64,000 bases of DNA. Source: Aeromicrobium duanguangcaii. GTDB taxonomy: Bacteria > Actinomycetota > Actinomycetes > Propionibacteriales > Nocardioidaceae. A model generated the notes under the pieces. It was not told the origin of the DNA and made no database searches. It worked only from the letters and a program-made list of their open reading frames with translations. The stretch lies in contig NZ_CP101990.1 of NCBI RefSeq assembly GCF_024508295.1, positions 1,860,001 through 1,924,000 of the forward strand, given 5' to 3'. Every line of letters starts with the position of its first letter. The stretch's first letter is position 1. The translations under genes and the position numbers were made by a program. Positions 17,538 to 26,286 of this stretch are shown here, piece by piece.

Positions 17538-18176
17538 TCAGTCGGAGGCGGTGGGCTGCGACAGGACGTCGACGGCCTCGCACCACGCGTGGGCCCACAG
17601 CATGTGGACCTCCTGGATCCGCGGCGTGAAGTCCGAGGGGACGTGCAGCACGTGGTCGGCCCGGCCCGGCAGGTCGCCGCCGGCCGCGCCGGTGAGTGCG
17701 ACGGTCGCGAGGCCCCGCTCACGCGCCGCGTCGAGGGCGCGCAGGATGCTGGCGCTGCGTCCGCTGGTGGACATCGCGATCAACAGGTCGCCGGGGCGCC
17801 CGAGCGACTGCACGCCACGGACGAACACGTCGTCGAAGCCGTAGTCGTTGCCGACGGCCGTGATCGAGGTGAGCGAGTCCGCGAGGCAGACCGCCGGCAG
17901 CGGCGAGCGGTCGAGGATGCACTTGCCCACGAACTCGGCCGCGATGTGGCTGGCGATCGCCGCGCTGCCGCCGTTGCCGGCGACCAGGATGGTGCCGCCC
18001 GAGCGCAGGGTGTCGACCACGGCACGGCCGGCCGCGTCGACGGCGGCGACGAGCGCCGGCTCCTCGAGCGCGGCGACGAGCGCGGCCCACGCCTCGATGC
18101 CGAGCGTCTGGCGCTGCGCGACGACCTGCTCGATCGCGTCGTCGGACACGGCGTGCACCGGGTGTTCGATCGTCAA
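17538..18176 (-). CDS. gmhA: Sedoheptulose-7-phosphate isomerase (SIS domain)
   Basis: Converts sedoheptulose 7-phosphate to D-glycero-D-manno-heptose 7-phosphate in the cytoplasm. 212 aa, normal for GmhA. The SIS phosphosugar site is AGNGGSAAIASHIAAEFVGK, with MSTSGRSASILRAL and the C-terminal HMLWAHAWCEAVD helix bearing the conserved His. The best start is TTG at 18176: it overlaps the hddA stop (TTGA) and has GGAGGGG 6 nt upstream. GTG at 18191 is the alternative. It is central in the hddA-gmhA-gmhB operon. Confidence 0.9.
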   Translation of the reverse strand: MTIEHPVHAVSDDAIEQVVAQRQTLGIEAWAALVAALEEPALVAAVDAAGRAVVDTLRSGGTILVAGNGGSAAIASHIAAEFVGKCILDRSPLPAVCLADSLTSITAVGNDYGFDDVFVRGVQSLGRPGDLLIAMSTSGRSASILRALDAARERGLATVALTGAAGGDLPGRADHVLHVPSDFTPRIQEVHMLWAHAWCEAVDVLSQPTASD

Positions 18177-19255
18177 CTCTGTCCCCTCCACGTGACCAGC
18201 CCTTCCCTCGAGAACGTGAACTCCGAGACGCCCAGACCCATCCGGGTCAGCTCCTCGGCCACGACGTGACGACGCTCGAACTCACAGATGAAGACCAGGT
18301 GGCCACCACCGCCGGCGCCGGTGACCTTGCCGCCGAGCGCGCCCAGCGACAGAGCCTTGGTGATGGCCTCGTCGATGAGCGGCGTCGCGATGCGGTCCGA
18401 CATCTTGCGCTTCTCGTCCCAGGCCTGGCCCAGCAGCCGGCCGAGGGTGTCGACCTCGCCGCGGACGAGCGCCAGCTTCATCTCGGCGGCGAGCTCCTTC
18501 TGGGCGCGCAGTCCCTCCAGGGCCACCTCCTCGCCGCGCTCGTACCGCGAGACCTGGTCGTCGATGATGTGGTCGCTGACCCGGGTGTTGCCCGTGTAGG
18601 CCAACAGCATGTTGTGCTCGAGCTCGTGGATCGTCGCGTCGCGGATCCGCAGCGGGTTGACGACGACCTGGTCGGTGAACTCGATGTAGTTGAAGCCGCC
18701 GAAGGACGCCGCGTACTGGTCCTGGGCGCCGCCGGGGATCTGCAGGTCCTCGCGCTCGAGGCGGTACGCCAGCTCGGCGACCTCGTACTCGGTGAGGTCC
18801 AGGCCCAGGTGCTGGGCCACGACGCCGATGACGGCCACCATGACCGCGCTCGACGAGCCCAGGCCGGACCCGGGCGGGGCGTTCGTGTGGATGAACAGGT
18901 CGAAGCCCGTGGCCGCCGTGGCGCCGGGGTACTGCCGCAGCCGGGCGATCGTGGCCTTCGGCAGGTCGAGCTGGCCGTCGAGCTCCAGGTCGTCCTCGAC
19001 GTTGAACCCGACCGAGTAGCCGTAGTCGAGCGACTTGATCGTGACCTGACCGTCCGAGCGGGGGCGCAGGGTGCAGTACGAGTACGCCGAGATCGTGGCC
19101 GACAGGACGGCGCCGCCCTCGCGCTCGGGGAACGGCGCGACGTCCGTGCCGCCGCCGGCGAACGAGATGCGCAGCGGCGCGCGGGCCCTCAGCACGGGCC
19201 GGCGAACGTCGGACGTGACCGGTTCGGGCGACACGAGGTGGGACTGCTGTGCCAT
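18173..19255 (-). CDS. hddA: D-glycero-alpha-D-manno-heptose-7-phosphate kinase-like GHMP kinase
   Basis: Phosphorylates heptose 7-phosphate at C1 in the alpha (GDP) branch. 360 aa. The N-terminal APLRISFAGGGTD substrate motif is near 26-38. The ATP loop is NAPPGSGLGSSSAVMV at about 125-140, and motif 3 is GKVTGAGGGGHLVF near residue 320. PGSGLGSSSA with GGGTD is characteristic of the HddA/FKP branch of GHMP kinases. ATG 19255 has GGAGG 9 nt upstream; longer frames run antisense through the neighbouring acyltransferase. It is the first gene of the heptose operon, divergent from the acyltransferase. Confidence 0.9.
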   Translation of the reverse strand: MAQQSHLVSPEPVTSDVRRPVLRARAPLRISFAGGGTDVAPFPEREGGAVLSATISAYSYCTLRPRSDGQVTIKSLDYGYSVGFNVEDDLELDGQLDLPKATIARLRQYPGATAATGFDLFIHTNAPPGSGLGSSSAVMVAVIGVVAQHLGLDLTEYEVAELAYRLEREDLQIPGGAQDQYAASFGGFNYIEFTDQVVVNPLRIRDATIHELEHNMLLAYTGNTRVSDHIIDDQVSRYERGEEVALEGLRAQKELAAEMKLALVRGEVDTLGRLLGQAWDEKRKMSDRIATPLIDEAITKALSLGALGGKVTGAGGGGHLVFICEFERRHVVAEELTRMGLGVSEFTFSREGLVTWRGQS

Positions 19256-19342
19256 CCGTACTAGCCTCCAGACGTGATGCGGCACCCGAACGGGCGCAAT
19301 GCGACGACAACCTACCCGATCCCCACTGAACCCGGAGGCTTC

Positions 19343-20533
19343 ATGGGCCACCTGCGCCTCGTCGACGGGCTGCGTGCCGTCGCCGCCGGACTCGTGCTGG
19401 TCTCGCACGTCGGGTTCTGGACCGGGGCCTCCCGGATCGACCTCGTCGGAGGGCTCGTCGCCCGCGGCGACGCCGGTGTCGCGGTGTTCTTCGCGATCTC
19501 GGCCTTCCTGCTGCTCCGGCCCGCGATCGGGCGTGGGCTCGACGGCGCGCAGGGCCCACGCAGGTCCACCGGCGTGTACGCCGCGCACCGGGCCGCCCGC
19601 ATCCTGCCGGCCTACTGGCTCGCGCTGGCCGGCGTGCTCGCGGCGGCCGTGCTGATCCCGTCGGCGGGCGGTCTCGGCGGCGCCGGCAAGGTTCTGGCCC
19701 AGGTGCTGCTGCTGCAGGGCTACACCGGCGAGTACTACCAGTCGTTCACCCAGACCTGGAGCCTGACGACCGAGGTCACCTTCTACGTGCTGGTCCCGTT
19801 CCTGGGCGCGGCGCTGGCACACGTGCTGGGGCGCCGGGGCGGAGTTCGGGGCGTCCGGTCGCTGCTGGCCGCGACGGTCGCCGTCGGCCTGCTCGGGCTG
19901 GTCGTCCAGGCCGCGGCCGCCGCGTGGACCCGCGCCGGCTCCGACGGCGGAGCCGGGGTCCTGGCCACCAGCGTCCTGGGCCACCTCGCCTGGTTCAGCG
20001 TCGGCGTGCTCGTCGCCCTGCTCACCGAGGCGCGCCGGCGGGGCATCGGCCCGCTCGTCACCCGGCCCGCCGTGGCGGCCGTCTGGGACTCGCGGCCGAC
20101 GCTCGTCCTGCTGGCGGTCGTGACCTTCGTCGTCGCCTCCTCCCCCGTCGCCGGCCCGCGCGACCTCGCCGTGCCCACCCTGGGCCAGGCCGTCGCGAAG
20201 GAGGGCCTGTACGCCCTGTTCGCCCTGTTCCTGCTGGCGGCGGCCGTGAGGGAGCCGGCTGCGGGAACGCCCGCGGGCGTGATCGCCCGGGCGGGCCTCA
20301 CCCGCTGGCTCGGCGACATCTCCTACGGCGTCTTCCTGTGGCACGTCCTGGTGCTCCAGGTTCTCTTCGCCGTCACCGGCGCCACGGTGTTCGCCGCCGG
20401 CTTCTGGTGGGTGCTCTACGCGACCGTCGGGTTCAGCGTGGCGCTGGCGTCGGCGTCGTGGTGGCTGGTCGAGCGTCCGATCCTGTCGGCCGTCCGCGGT
20501 CGAACGGCGCGCGACACAGCAACGCGAGCGTGA
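19343..20533 (+). CDS. Acyltransferase-3 family membrane protein (no SGNH domain)
   Basis: Polytopic integral membrane O-acyltransferase of 396 aa with about ten transmembrane helices. The N-terminal LRLVDGLRAVAAGLVLVSHVGF motif contains the catalytic-type His. The C-terminal SYGVFLWHVLVLQ and WWLVERPIL segments are typical of the family. It likely transfers an acetyl or other acyl group to a glycan. It lacks the C-terminal SGNH domain of the other three acyltransferases here. ATG 19343 is supported by GGAGG 7 nt upstream. Its last 101 nt overlap the convergent aftD-like gene. Confidence 0.88.
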   Translation: MGHLRLVDGLRAVAAGLVLVSHVGFWTGASRIDLVGGLVARGDAGVAVFFAISAFLLLRPAIGRGLDGAQGPRRSTGVYAAHRAARILPAYWLALAGVLAAAVLIPSAGGLGGAGKVLAQVLLLQGYTGEYYQSFTQTWSLTTEVTFYVLVPFLGAALAHVLGRRGGVRGVRSLLAATVAVGLLGLVVQAAAAAWTRAGSDGGAGVLATSVLGHLAWFSVGVLVALLTEARRRGIGPLVTRPAVAAVWDSRPTLVLLAVVTFVVASSPVAGPRDLAVPTLGQAVAKEGLYALFALFLLAAAVREPAAGTPAGVIARAGLTRWLGDISYGVFLWHVLVLQVLFAVTGATVFAAGFWWVLYATVGFSVALASASWWLVERPILSAVRGRTARDTATRA

Positions 20534-23500
20534 ACAGCCCCGCCGCCTGACCGAGGATCGCTCCGGCCGAGGTGCGCTCGACGACACCCAGGGCGGCCAT
20601 CGCCGCTCCGCCCACGGTCATCGCCACGATCGCGGCCGGGACGACGAAGCGGCGCGGCACGCACCACGCCACCACGGCTGCACCGAGTCCCGCGGGCCCG
20701 CCGCACAGGAGTCCGACGACTCCGGACAGCGCCCAGCCGATCCGGCGGTCCGGCACTGAGTCGGGCGCGGGCCACCGGTCCCACGGCAGCCGCGAGCGGC
20801 GCGTGACGAGGAGGACGGCGAGCAGCAGCAGGAGCGCGACCGGGCCGATCGCGAGTCCCCAGCGGTGCGCGTTCGTGGGCGCGAAGTCGATGACGACCTC
20901 GCCCGAGACCGCGGCGGGCAGCCGGAATCCCTGACGCCAGCCGTCGACGACGACGGGGTCGAGCTCACGACCATCGGCGGTCGCCCTCCATCCGTCGTTG
21001 GCGCCCTGAGTGGTCAACAGAACCGCGTCGTCCCCCGGGCCGACCTCGGCGACGATGCGGCCGGGCGCCGTCTCGCGCGACTCGACGGTCCGGCCCGACG
21101 CGGGCGTCGGGCCGAACGTGCCCAGGACGATGCGCTCGACCTCGAACGGGGCCGGCAAGTCGGCGCGCACGTCCACGACACCGGCGTCGACCCGGACCCG
21201 GGACGGGCCGCACGGCGACAGCTCCAGCGGAGCGCCGGCGGCGACGTCCGCGCGATCGACGGTGCCGCCGAATCTCAGGACGGAGTCCCCCACCGAGATC
21301 GGTGAGCAGGGCACCTCGAGGGACGCCGCCGGCTCGATCGCCGAGAAGTCCACCTCCGGAACCACCCACTCCCCCTCGCCGGGCTCGCGGATGAAGGTGA
21401 GCGTGATGCGGTCACCAGCCCCCTCGATCGGCCCGCCGGTGGCCGGGAGCGTCGAGACGCGGCCGCCTGCCGACGCCCGGATGGCCGCCAGCCCGGAGCC
21501 GTCCGTGTCGAGGCGTCCGAACGTCGTCCCGGCCGGCAGCTCGACCTCGACCTCCGCGGCGTCGCGGTCGGCCGGCACGCGCCACGATGTCGAGGGGTCG
21601 CGGTCGAACGAGGCTCCGGGTCGCTGTGCGGGGTCCTTTCCCACGCGGTCGTCCGAGGCGAAGCCGGCCGGGCCGTCCAGCAGGGCATCCAACGCCGACC
21701 CGGGACGCGCCCGCGCGGTCACCGTGACCGGGACCGAGGCGGTGCCCGCGGAGCGGATCGCCCACCGCGGAGCGGCCGCGTCCTCGTCCAGCGGGCTGAG
21801 CACCACGCTGGTGTCGGCCAGGTCCACCGTGCCCGGCACGGCGATGCGCGAACCCCACGCGTGCGCGTCGCTGCTGACCTCGGCGATGCCGCGGACGACC
21901 GCGCGGGGCGCGGTCGGCAGGACGACCTCCAGGCGGTCGAATCGCTCGGTGCCCAGATCCGCCGTGCCGATTCCCCCGTCGAGCGCGACCCGGACCCGGC
22001 GCGACGTGCCGTCCGGACGCTGGGCGACCAGCGTGACGGCGTCGACAGCCGGGGTGGTCTCCGCGGCCCGCACCGTGACCGTGCCCAGCCGGGTCGGGCC
22101 CGGGAGCGTCAGGGTGAGACGCCCGGTCGTCTCCTCGTCGGTGAGCCACGCGGTGCCGGCGTCGCCGTCGAGCGCGGCGGCCGGACCGGAACGGGTGCCC
22201 GACCACGCGGCGGCGAACGGGTCCGCAGCGCTGCTGCTGGCGTCGACGTCCCGCAAGCCGACCCACTCCCGGACGGGCTGCGCGGAGCGATCGCCTGCCG
22301 GCGGCAGGTCACGAGCTCCGATGACGGTCGGCGCGTCGTCGTGGGCCTCGAGCGTCGGGCCGTGGGCGAGCTGCGCCGGGAGACCGCTGTTGAACTGGCG
22401 CCACCGCAGCGAGTCGGTGAGGACGTCAGGCTCCGCGGCATCCGGCTCGATCGTGGTCCACGTCCCCTGCGGGAGACCCAGCGCGGTCAGGTCGACCAGG
22501 GTCTCGGGACCACCGGACACGCGCACCGCGGCGTCGGCGTCGACGGCCTCGACCAGGGCGCCGGACGAGGCGTCGACCGTCCACACCGAGAGGTCGCCGA
22601 AACGCCCCTGCTGCGTGAAGCCCGGCGAGGCGGCGAGGTTCTGCTCGACCCGGTCGGCCGAGAGCGCCTGGACGAGCGGCAGGACCCCGTGCCGGACGAC
22701 GACCCGCGAGACGCCCATCCGCGCCAGCACCTGGGCCAGTCCCGGCTGGGCGGTGCCCGAGGCCGCGGCCTCGTCGATGCGGTCCAGCAGCCGGGTCGCT
22801 CCTGGATGGCCCAGCGGGGCCGCCGCGCGGACGATGATCGGCGATTCCGCCAACGCCACGAGCGGCTCGTCCGACGTCTTGCCCCAGGTGAACTCAGCCG
22901 CGCGAGCCGCCGGCAGGACGAGAGTCGAACCGCCGTCCTGCTCCGCCAGAGCATCGATCTCGTCGGCGGCCTGCGACCAGGCCGCCGGGATCTCGGCGTA
23001 GGAGTTCGCGTCCCCTCCGCGTCCCGACCACAGCGCGGTCGGCGACGCGATGGCGGCGACCAGCACCGCCACGGTGGCGACCCGCGGCAGCCGGCGAACG
23101 CGACCGAGACCGTGCGCCACGAGGACGCCGACGCCGAGAGCGAGCGGCAGGCGCACCAGCGGATCGGCCTTGTGCACGTTGCGCAGGGCCGCGCCGATCC
23201 CGTCGAGGAAGTCGCGCACCGGGCCGGCGACCGGCGAGCCGAGCGCACCGGCATGGCCGAGCGTCATCGCCACGACGCCGACCAGGGCGGAGGCCACCAC
23301 GAAGCGCGCGGCATGACTGCGCTCGCGATCGCGCCCGAGGACCACGAGACCGCCCACGCCGGCGCCCGCCACGACCATGCCGCTGAGGATCGCCACCAGC
23401 CCCTGCGCCTGCACCCAGCCCGACTGCCAGACGGGGTGCGACTCGGCGTCCAGGATGTAGGCGATCCAGTGGTCGGCGCCGCGCAGGATGTTCGGGACGG

Positions 23501-24308
23501 ACGTCACGGCCGTCGTGATCCGGGCCGTCTCGATGAAGTCCAGGAAGGGATAGCCGTACCGACCCAGCACCAGCAGCGGCACGATCCACCACGCGGCGCC
23601 GACGACCACGCCGGCCGACCACGCGACGAGCGCCCGGCCTCGCCGCGCCGCCCGCGGAGCGGTCAGGATCACCAGCAGCGGCAGCCCCAGTACGACGGCC
23701 GAGGCCGTGGCGTTGACGCCGCCGAGGGCGAACGTGAGCAGGCCGGTCCAGGCCGCGGCGCGGACGAGGGCCCGGGTGGTCGTGGACGGCCGGACCATCG
23801 TCCAGGCCACGAGGACGAGCCACGGGGCCACGGCGCCGGGCCAGGCCTCGACCGAGATCTCGGGGAGGACCGTGACGACCCGGGGCGCCAGCGTGTAGAG
23901 CGCCGCGGCGACCAGGGCCAGGTCGGTGCCGAGCCCGACGATGCGGCGGGCGACCAGATGGGTGCCGAGGAATCCGACCACCAGCAGCAGGCTCCACCAG
24001 AGCCGCTGCGCAGCCCAGTCGGGAAGTCCGGCCGCGTCGGACAGGCCCATGACGGGACCGAGGGGGAAGAGGTAGCCGTAGGCCTGGTTCTGCAGCTCAC
24101 CGAGGCCGGCGTGCGAGTTCCACGCGTACAGGGCGCGTGACAGGTAGTCCCACGGCGCGACCGTGAGATCGAGCTTGGTGTCGGGCTGCGTCAGCCCGGG
24201 CGCGACGACCCACGGAAGAATCGCCACCAGCAAAGTGCTGGCGGCGATTCTGACCCGCTGGGCGACAACCTGCGTCGCTCCGGGTTCGTCGGTGGTGGGG
24301 TGTCTCAC
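20433..24308 (-). CDS. aftD: Alpha-(1->3)-arabinofuranosyltransferase AftD-like (DUF3367), 1291 aa
   Basis: Giant GT-C membrane glycosyltransferase. The N-terminal half (to about residue 430) is polytopic; its first extracytoplasmic loop contains TKLDLTVAPWDYLSRALYAWN, supplying the GT-C-type acidic residues. The long periplasmic C-terminal half contains carbohydrate-binding-like beta domains (for example AWLTDEETTGRLTLTLPG and PSTSWRVPADRDA). Two to three terminal helices follow. Size, topology and the adjacent DUF2613 gene match mycobacterial aftD (Rv0236c), which branches arabinan with decaprenyl-phospho-arabinose. The GTG 24308 start lacks a clear Shine-Dalgarno and is tentative. Its 3' end overlaps the acyltransferase. 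Confidence 0.85.
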   Translation of the reverse strand: MRHPTTDEPGATQVVAQRVRIAASTLLVAILPWVVAPGLTQPDTKLDLTVAPWDYLSRALYAWNSHAGLGELQNQAYGYLFPLGPVMGLSDAAGLPDWAAQRLWWSLLLVVGFLGTHLVARRIVGLGTDLALVAAALYTLAPRVVTVLPEISVEAWPGAVAPWLVLVAWTMVRPSTTTRALVRAAAWTGLLTFALGGVNATASAVVLGLPLLVILTAPRAARRGRALVAWSAGVVVGAAWWIVPLLVLGRYGYPFLDFIETARITTAVTSVPNILRGADHWIAYILDAESHPVWQSGWVQAQGLVAILSGMVVAGAGVGGLVVLGRDRERSHAARFVVASALVGVVAMTLGHAGALGSPVAGPVRDFLDGIGAALRNVHKADPLVRLPLALGVGVLVAHGLGRVRRLPRVATVAVLVAAIASPTALWSGRGGDANSYAEIPAAWSQAADEIDALAEQDGGSTLVLPAARAAEFTWGKTSDEPLVALAESPIIVRAAAPLGHPGATRLLDRIDEAAASGTAQPGLAQVLARMGVSRVVVRHGVLPLVQALSADRVEQNLAASPGFTQQGRFGDLSVWTVDASSGALVEAVDADAAVRVSGGPETLVDLTALGLPQGTWTTIEPDAAEPDVLTDSLRWRQFNSGLPAQLAHGPTLEAHDDAPTVIGARDLPPAGDRSAQPVREWVGLRDVDASSSAADPFAAAWSGTRSGPAAALDGDAGTAWLTDEETTGRLTLTLPGPTRLGTVTVRAAETTPAVDAVTLVAQRPDGTSRRVRVALDGGIGTADLGTERFDRLEVVLPTAPRAVVRGIAEVSSDAHAWGSRIAVPGTVDLADTSVVLSPLDEDAAAPRWAIRSAGTASVPVTVTARARPGSALDALLDGPAGFASDDRVGKDPAQRPGASFDRDPSTSWRVPADRDAAEVEVELPAGTTFGRLDTDGSGLAAIRASAGGRVSTLPATGGPIEGAGDRITLTFIREPGEGEWVVPEVDFSAIEPAASLEVPCSPISVGDSVLRFGGTVDRADVAAGAPLELSPCGPSRVRVDAGVVDVRADLPAPFEVERIVLGTFGPTPASGRTVESRETAPGRIVAEVGPGDDAVLLTTQGANDGWRATADGRELDPVVVDGWRQGFRLPAAVSGEVVIDFAPTNAHRWGLAIGPVALLLLLAVLLVTRRSRLPWDRWPAPDSVPDRRIGWALSGVVGLLCGGPAGLGAAVVAWCVPRRFVVPAAIVAMTVGGAAMAALGVVERTSAGAILGQAAGLFTLALLCRAPFDRGRPTGSDARPATTTPTPAPR

Positions 24309-24318
24309 CCCGGTTCGA

Positions 24319-24465
24319 TCAGGACTCGTCGTACGCGATGACGGACGAGTGCGTCTGATCCTGCTTGACCGCGGTCTGGCTTGCAACGATGCCCAGGACC
24401 GCGAGGCTGCCCAAGATGATTCCGGCGACACTGCCGCCGATGGTCCAAACCGCGCTCTCAGTCAT
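24319..24465 (-). CDS. DUF2613-like small membrane protein, 48 aa
   Basis: A short reading frame, MTESAVWTIG..., has one transmembrane segment (about 8-29, GGSVAGIILGSLAVLGIVAS) followed by a polar tail with QDQ and a terminal SSVIAYDES. Organisation and position directly upstream of aftD mirror Rv0236A (DUF2613) upstream of M. tuberculosis aftD. ATG start with AGGGG 4 nt upstream; a TATGCT -10-like element lies about 40 nt upstream (24505-24510). It ends 10 nt before the aftD start. It is probably an accessory subunit or membrane partner; function undetermined. Confidence 0.75.
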   Translation of the reverse strand: MTESAVWTIGGSVAGIILGSLAVLGIVASQTAVKQDQTHSSVIAYDES

Positions 24466-24552
24466 GTGCCCCTGTTTTCCGTAGTCGTGGCGATACTGCT
24501 GGGTAGCATAGCAGGGCTTCGGGCCCCTGTCCTGTACTCATCTCGCTTGCTG

Positions 24553-26286
24553 CTACCGGTGTGTCGGCTGGGCGCGACGACGCCGAACCAGCCCCACGAC
24601 CGCACCCGCGACGGCGAGGACAAGCCCCATCCCGCCCAGCACGAGTCCCGCGTGGTCAGCGGCCGTGGCGCCGGGGACCTCGGCGAGTCCCTCGTCCCCC
24701 AGGTCCCACCACTCCAGGTTCTCGGTGCGCACCCGCAGGTCCGCCCCGGCCAGCTGCAACTGGTTGAGGGTCGGACCCGGCTGGTCGGTCTGCAACAGGA
24801 CGTGACGCACGCCGGCCGCGCGCAGCGCCGCAAGCACGTCGCCGTCGGGGGCGCCGAGCGCGCGCGTGACCTCGGCGGCGCGGGGGTCCTCCCCCGCCAC
24901 CCAGGTGTCCTTGAGCGGCAGCGCGTCGTTCACGCGCACGTCGCGACTGAGCAGGCGCTGCCACGGGTCCAGCACGACGCGGTCGTCGTTCCAGTCGTAG
25001 CGCCGGTACTGCGTCCAGGGCAGCACGGCGACGGCGCCGGGCTCGGCGTCCTCGAGACGCTCGGCCACGAACGTGAAGTCCACCGGGAGATCGACCGAGC
25101 CCCACCGGCCGTTCGCGCCGAGGGCGATCCCCGGCAGCGTCACCACGGCCACCAGCCCGCACGCCACGGCGATGGCGCCGGTCAGCGCGCGGCCGACGTG
25201 GCGTCGCGCGGCGGCGGCGCCCAGCCGCGCCACCGACAGCCCGACCGCGAGCGAGACCGCGACCATCCACAACGCCGCGAACTTCTGCCCGTCGCGCACC
25301 AGTCCCCCGCCGGGGACCTGCAGCACGAGGAACGAGACGAGTTCGCGGCCTCCCGGAAGACCCGCGAGGATCGCGGCGACCAGGCCGAGCACCCCGGCGA
25401 CGGCCGCCCCCAGGTACTCGGGGCGCGAGCGCACGCGGGCATCGGACCACGCGGCGACGCAGGCCACGAGCACGCCGAGCAGCGCCACTCCGGACAGCAC
25501 GAGGTTCTGCCGCTCTGCGAACCAGCTGGCCTGGTTCCAGATGCCGCCGCCGGTCAGCACCGAGCCGATCATCCCCCAGGGAGTGTCGGCCCGGGCGGCG
25601 AACGCGTCGACCCCCGCGGAGTCGGCGGCGGACGAGGCCTCGGACCGCAGGTACGGGAACCACCACGACGCCGCCACCAGCACGGACACGACCATCGCCC
25701 AGCCCCAGGCACGCCACGCGCGCGGCCATCGCGATCCGGCGAGCAGCACCGCGGTGGCGGTGACCACGGCCAGCACCGCGCCGGTGGAGCCCGACAGACC
25801 GGCGAGCGCCATCACGATGCCGAGCGCTCCGGCGCCGCCCTCGCCGCGGCGGGCGCGACCGGCGGTGCGGATGACCCAGAACAACGCCGCGTACCCCAGC
25901 AGATAGCCCCAGTGCCCGATGGCCAGTCGCTCGGCGACCCACGGGTTCCAGCAGGCGACGAGTGCGCCGGCCACGGCGGCCCGGCGGCCCGGCAGCAGCG
26001 CGCCGGCGCCGGCGCCGGCAGCGACGAACACCGTGAGCAGCAGGATCTTCTGCACGAGCCAGCCCGGCAGGACGGTGGAGAGGGCCGCGACGACGAGGTC
26101 GTTCGGAACCGCGCGCGGCACGGCACCGTCGATCCCGAGCGTGCGCTCCCCGAACCCGAGGTCGGGGACGAACACGAGGTCGTAGTTCAGCGTCAGCCCC
26201 GGCAGCAGCGCCGGACCCAGGATCACGATGCCGGCCACCAGGCCGACGAGGCCGCCGACGGCGGTCGATGTGGTGAACCGCTTCAC
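24553..26286 (-). CDS. Polytopic membrane protein, putative GT-C glycosyltransferase
   Basis: 577 aa with about twelve hydrophobic helices. The first loop has acidic residues (LTLNYDLVFVPDLGFGE), followed by NPWVAERLAIGHWGYLLGYAALFWV. A soluble C-terminal part (from about 410) contains WNDDRVVLDPWQRLL and ends with one more helix and an Arg-rich tail. This layout resembles a shortened DUF3367/GT-C protein without the carbohydrate-binding modules. Donor and acceptor are unknown. GTG 26286 overlaps the stop of the upstream GT4 gene (GTGA), so they are likely translated together. Confidence 0.72.
   Translation of the reverse strand: MKRFTTSTAVGGLVGLVAGIVILGPALLPGLTLNYDLVFVPDLGFGERTLGIDGAVPRAVPNDLVVAALSTVLPGWLVQKILLLTVFVAAGAGAGALLPGRRAAVAGALVACWNPWVAERLAIGHWGYLLGYAALFWVIRTAGRARRGEGGAGALGIVMALAGLSGSTGAVLAVVTATAVLLAGSRWPRAWRAWGWAMVVSVLVAASWWFPYLRSEASSAADSAGVDAFAARADTPWGMIGSVLTGGGIWNQASWFAERQNLVLSGVALLGVLVACVAAWSDARVRSRPEYLGAAVAGVLGLVAAILAGLPGGRELVSFLVLQVPGGGLVRDGQKFAALWMVAVSLAVGLSVARLGAAAARRHVGRALTGAIAVACGLVAVVTLPGIALGANGRWGSVDLPVDFTFVAERLEDAEPGAVAVLPWTQYRRYDWNDDRVVLDPWQRLLSRDVRVNDALPLKDTWVAGEDPRAAEVTRALGAPDGDVLAALRAAGVRHVLLQTDQPGPTLNQLQLAGADLRVRTENLEWWDLGDEGLAEVPGATAADHAGLVLGGMGLVLAVAGAVVGLVRRRRAQPTHR

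Noticed and set aside
19256-20587. In-frame upstream extension of hddA on the minus strand
   Set aside because: It lies antisense to the acyltransferase; the hddA ATG at 19255 with GGAGG is adequate.
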